A stretch of 64,000 nt of DNA from Catenuloplanes indicus (GTDB lineage Bacteria > Actinomycetota > Actinomycetes > Mycobacteriales > Micromonosporaceae). The notes under the pieces are model-generated. The model saw only the letters and a list, made by a program, of their open reading frames with translations, was not told where the DNA came from and searched no databases. Below, piece by piece: positions 61,866-64,000 of the stretch (positions are counted from its first letter, which is position 1; every line of letters starts with the position of its first letter). The position numbers and the translations under genes were made by a program. The stretch covers positions 6,758,001-6,822,000 of the forward strand of contig NZ_JAUSUZ010000001.1 of NCBI RefSeq assembly GCF_030813715.1. Direction: 5' to 3'.

Positions 61866-62000
61866 GGTTGCCTGCGTGGGCCGGTTGCGTGTGGTGTCGG
61901 GGGTTGCCTGCGTGGGCCGGTTGCGTGTGGTGTCGGGGGTTGCCTGCGTGGGCCGGTTGCGTGTGGTATCGGGGGTTGCCTGCGTGGGCCGGTTGCGTGG
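61866..62000. repeat. 36-bp tandem repeat, 3.7 copies
   Basis: Units of 36 bp begin GGTTGCCTGCGTGGGCCGGT at 61866, 61902, 61938 and 61974. The first three differ by a single base and the fourth is cut short near 62000. The array fills the gap between the tRNA terminator and the end of the lipoprotein gene and encodes nothing convincing. Confidence 0.92.
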
Positions 62001-62053
62001 GGCGAGTGCCTGCGGGTGTGGGGGGCCTGCGGGTGTGTGGCTCTGTGGCGGGG

Positions 62054-62995
62054 CTAGGTGGCGGAGATGATGCGGTGGGCGCGGTCGATGGCGGCGTGCC
62101 GCATGGTCCACAGGGTGTGCAGGCCGGCGCGGAGGTCGGGGGTGAGGGTCGCGGCCTCGGCGATGCGCTGGGCGGTGGTCACGGCCTCGTTCAGGCCGGT
62201 GTCGTACTCGCAGGTCGCGTCGGCGCGGGCGACGGCCAGCTCGGACAGCGCGGTCTGCCGCAGCTCGGGGGTCAGCTCCGGGCCGGACGGCCGGGGGGCC
62301 TCGACGAGGCGTTGTTCGATCTCGCGGCGCGGGTCCTGGAGGCTCCGGTAGGTGAATCCGGCCTCGTGCATGCACCGTGTCCAGGCGGCGATGCCCTGCT
62401 GGTAGACGGCGTCCTGCTCGGTCCGGGACAGCACCAGGTTCGCGTAACCCTGGAAGGAGTAGTAGAGCCGGTCCCAGTCCGCGCCGTAGAGCTCGCTGCG
62501 GGCCTCGGCCACGCATCCGTCGGTCGGTACCACCAGCGGGGTGCCGTCGGGCATGGTCAGGGACTGGCGGTTCTCCTCGGACCCGGTCAGCGCGGTGCGC
62601 CATTCCTTCTGCTCCGCGCCGGTCATCGACTCGATGATGGGGGCGTTGGGATCGGGTGGCTGCGCGGCCGCGAGGAATTCGGCGGTCATGCCGTAGCCGT
62701 CGGTGCGTGCCGTGGCCGGATCGAGCAGCCCGTACGGGTTGGCGGCGCTTGCCCTTTCGTGGTCCGTGCTCGGCGCCCGCTCGTAGCGCAGGCCGCGTGC
62801 GGCCATGCAGTCCTGCACCAGCACCTGCGACGCGTCGTGGAGCAGCCGGGTCTCCTCGGCGGTGAACATCACGGCGCCGTCCAGCGGTCGTGGCGGTGGC
62901 ACCTGACCGGGGGTGGTGCCGCCGGACGCCGTCAGGCATCCGGCGGCACCTATCGCCACCAAGAGAGAGGCGAGCCGGTGACGCATGCGGATCAC
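62054..62995 (-). CDS. Lipoprotein of unknown function
   Basis: The 313-residue protein has a lipoprotein signal (AAGC lipobox, Cys about residue 20) and a helical mature part with no recognised domain, containing three pairs of cysteines spread along it (VQDCMAARG, TDGCVAEA, TRCMHEAGF, ATCEYD). The pattern -CM-A-G--Y repeated twice (CMAARGLRYE and CMHEAGFTYR) looks like an internal duplication. GTG 62995 overlaps the stop of the inhibitor gene as GTGA; ATG 62986 is an equal alternative. The GTGA overlap suggests co-translation with that gene. Confidence 0.75.
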   Translation of the reverse strand: MIRMRHRLASLLVAIGAAGCLTASGGTTPGQVPPPRPLDGAVMFTAEETRLLHDASQVLVQDCMAARGLRYERAPSTDHERASAANPYGLLDPATARTDGYGMTAEFLAAAQPPDPNAPIIESMTGAEQKEWRTALTGSEENRQSLTMPDGTPLVVPTDGCVAEARSELYGADWDRLYYSFQGYANLVLSRTEQDAVYQQGIAAWTRCMHEAGFTYRSLQDPRREIEQRLVEAPRPSGPELTPELRQTALSELAVARADATCEYDTGLNEAVTTAQRIAEAATLTPDLRAGLHTLWTMRHAAIDRAHRIISAT

Positions 62996-63366
62996 ACGCA
63001 CCAGTCGTTCGACGCGACGTTCTTGTAGTAGACGGTGCCGCTGAGGTCCGGGGCGGTGTAGCCCCGCGGCAGGACGAAGCTGCTGCCGCTCCAGTTCAGC
63101 CCGCTGTAGATGCGGACGTTGCAGCTGTTGCCGTTGTTGTACAGCGACACGGCGTTGTTGAACTTGTTGTACTGCAGCAGGTTCGCGTTGTCGTCGGCGA
63201 CCCGGCCCGGGGTGCCACCGCCGTTGGCGCTGAGGTAGGCGCACAGGTCACCGCCGGCGCAGTCGGACCAGCCGGCGCTCGCCGACGAGGCGGTTCCGGC
63301 GGCCAGCGCCGCGGTCGCCACAACGGCCAGTGCGCCGCCGGCGATGGCCTTCTTGAGGATGTTCAT
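62992..63366 (-). CDS. Peptidase inhibitor family I36-like secreted protein
   Basis: The 124-residue protein has a signal peptide (residues 1-32, SSASAG). The mature part is a small beta/gamma-crystallin-like domain (SDCAGGDLCAYLSANGGG..., SLYNNGNSCNVRIYSGLNWSGSSFVLPRGY) with four cysteines. This fits the peptidase inhibitor I36 family, known from SMI, a Streptomyces metalloprotease inhibitor. GGAAGGGAG precedes the ATG at 63366. It is the first gene of a two-gene unit with the lipoprotein and reads away from the SARP gene. Confidence 0.85.
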   Translation of the reverse strand: MNILKKAIAGGALAVVATAALAAGTASSASAGWSDCAGGDLCAYLSANGGGTPGRVADDNANLLQYNKFNNAVSLYNNGNSCNVRIYSGLNWSGSSFVLPRGYTAPDLSGTVYYKNVASNDWCV

Positions 63367-63425
63367 CCCCACTCCCTTCCGTAGTGGTGAGCCGTGGGGC
63401 TCGAGCACCACTCTGGATCAGCGAT

Positions 63426-63455
63426 CTTGCGCGCCTCTTGCGCGGACGATGCGTG
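63426..63455. promoter_or_regulatory. Direct heptamer repeats with 11-bp period (SARP-box-like)
   Basis: CTTGCGCG occurs at 63426-63433 and 63437-63444, exactly 11 bases apart. A weaker copy, GATGCGTG, follows at 63448-63455. Heptamer direct repeats with 11-bp spacing are the known binding sites of SARP regulators. The site is 60-90 bases upstream of the inhibitor gene and 150 upstream of the SARP gene. Confidence 0.55.
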
Positions 63456-63604
63456 CCGCAAGCGCCGGAGAAGCGCCGCGCATGCGCCGGTCACGTGCGA
63501 GGCCGGCGGTTCGCGGGGTGACCGCGGGGCTTCGCCAGGGGATAGAGTGGCGCCCATGCCTAGACGGCGCCGGCGCAAGCCGCCGCCCGTTACGGGGAGG
63601 CAGA

Positions 63605-64000
63605 ATGGATTGGGATTTTCGCCTGCTCGGACCACTGGAGATCCGGGCCCGGGGAATGTCCGTCGAGGTGTCGGCTGCCCGGCAGCGAGCAGTGCTGGTG
63701 ATTCTCCTGCTGCAAGCGGGCCGGGTCGTGGCCGACCGTCAACTCATCGAGCAGCTCTGGGGAGCGGATCCGCCGCTGAGTGCCCGTCAGACGCTGCAGT
63801 CACTGGTGTGCCGCCTGCGGCGCACCCTGGAATCGGTGCCGGAGGCCGAGCGCATCCTGCACACGCGTGCTCCGGGCTATCAGCTGGCGGTCGCTCCGTC
63901 CGCGGTGGACCTCAACCGGTTCCGCGCGCTCGTGGTGCGCGGCCGGGAGGCCCTGCGGCAGGGCGACGCCCGGGGCGCGGCCGACGATCTCGGCGCGGCG
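63605..64000 (+). CDS. SARP/AfsR-family regulator, N-terminal part (cut by window edge)
   Basis: The 132 residues in the window contain an OmpR-type DNA-binding domain (about 5-95: FRLLGPLEIRARG...SAARQRAVLVILLLQAGRVVADRQLIEQLWGADPPLSARQTLQSLVCRLRRTLE, then YQLAVAP). The start of a BTAD helical domain follows (VDLNRFRALVVRGREALRQGD). This is the SARP layout used by pathway activators and by larger AfsR/SARP-NACHT proteins; the window end hides which. GGGAGG precedes the ATG. Confidence 0.92.
   Translation, partial: MDWDFRLLGPLEIRARGMSVEVSAARQRAVLVILLLQAGRVVADRQLIEQLWGADPPLSARQTLQSLVCRLRRTLESVPEAERILHTRAPGYQLAVAPSAVDLNRFRALVVRGREALRQGDARGAADDLGAA

Noticed and set aside
61866-62000. Possible CRISPR array
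   Set aside because: Units are directly adjacent with no spacers, only four copies, and no cas genes are near.

Overview
The window looks like chromosomal DNA of a filamentous, high-GC actinomycete, probably of the Micromonosporaceae (Actinoplanes/Catenuloplanes type). This rests on the very high G+C, frequent GTG starts, many four-base ATGA/GTGA overlaps inside operons, an SsgA-family sporulation regulator, an F420-type flavin oxidoreductase, a SARP-type regulator and secreted xylan-degrading enzymes. The genus call is inference from gene style.

Region 1 (1-14.6 kb) is aromatic catabolism. A complete protocatechuate branch of the beta-ketoadipate pathway is present. A minus-strand operon pcaI-pcaJ-pcaH-pcaG-pcaB-pcaL ends in an IclR regulator, and the thiolase pcaF converges on it from the other strand. 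A divergent promoter region with perfect palindromes (8.65-8.87 kb) separates the operon from a four-gene NitT/TauT-type ABC importer that may carry an aromatic substrate. Repeat-rich non-coding DNA follows, then a benzaldehyde/vanillin-type aldehyde dehydrogenase.

Region 2 (14.8-27.4 kb) starts with four secreted proteins. Two of them share an apparently uncharacterised Cys/Gly-rich repeat and one is a small RTX calcium-binding protein. After these come MarR and TetR regulators, a holin-domain/phosphodiesterase fusion, a DedA protein, a metallo-beta-lactamase-fold hydrolase, a TetR-controlled GAP-family membrane protein, an endonuclease/exonuclease/phosphatase protein, a PAP2 phosphatase with a probable frameshift, YihY/BrkB, a diacylglycerol-kinase-like lipid kinase and a small alpha/beta hydrolase.

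Region 3 (27.5-42 kb) is plant cell-wall sugar use. It holds a GH10 xylanase with CBM2 that carries a one-base frameshift, an AbfB-GH43 enzyme, and a LacI-controlled operon (binding protein, two permeases, GH31 alpha-xylosidase). It ends with a seven-repeat PLL-type beta-propeller lectin. A degenerate B12-binding-like protein, a MarR regulator and an LLM flavin oxidoreductase lie between.

Region 4 (42-59.9 kb) is mixed housekeeping and envelope. It includes citrate synthase 2, a membrane HExxH protein, ahcY behind a SAH riboswitch fused to an intrinsic terminator, a LolA-like protein with a two-component system, a 1308-residue TPR/proline-rich/FN3 membrane protein, a MarR/VOC divergent pair, a DUF4236 protein, Rrf2, AraC and SsgA-like regulators and a PGPGW membrane protein.

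Region 5 (60-64 kb) is recent or accessory. A 1552-bp IS4-family element has perfect inverted repeats, an 8-bp target duplication and a transposase whose C-terminus sits in another frame. It is followed by tRNA-Val(CAC), a 36-bp tandem repeat, a lipoprotein, an I36-type inhibitor and the start of a SARP regulator. Heptamer repeats at 11-bp spacing lie upstream of the last two genes.
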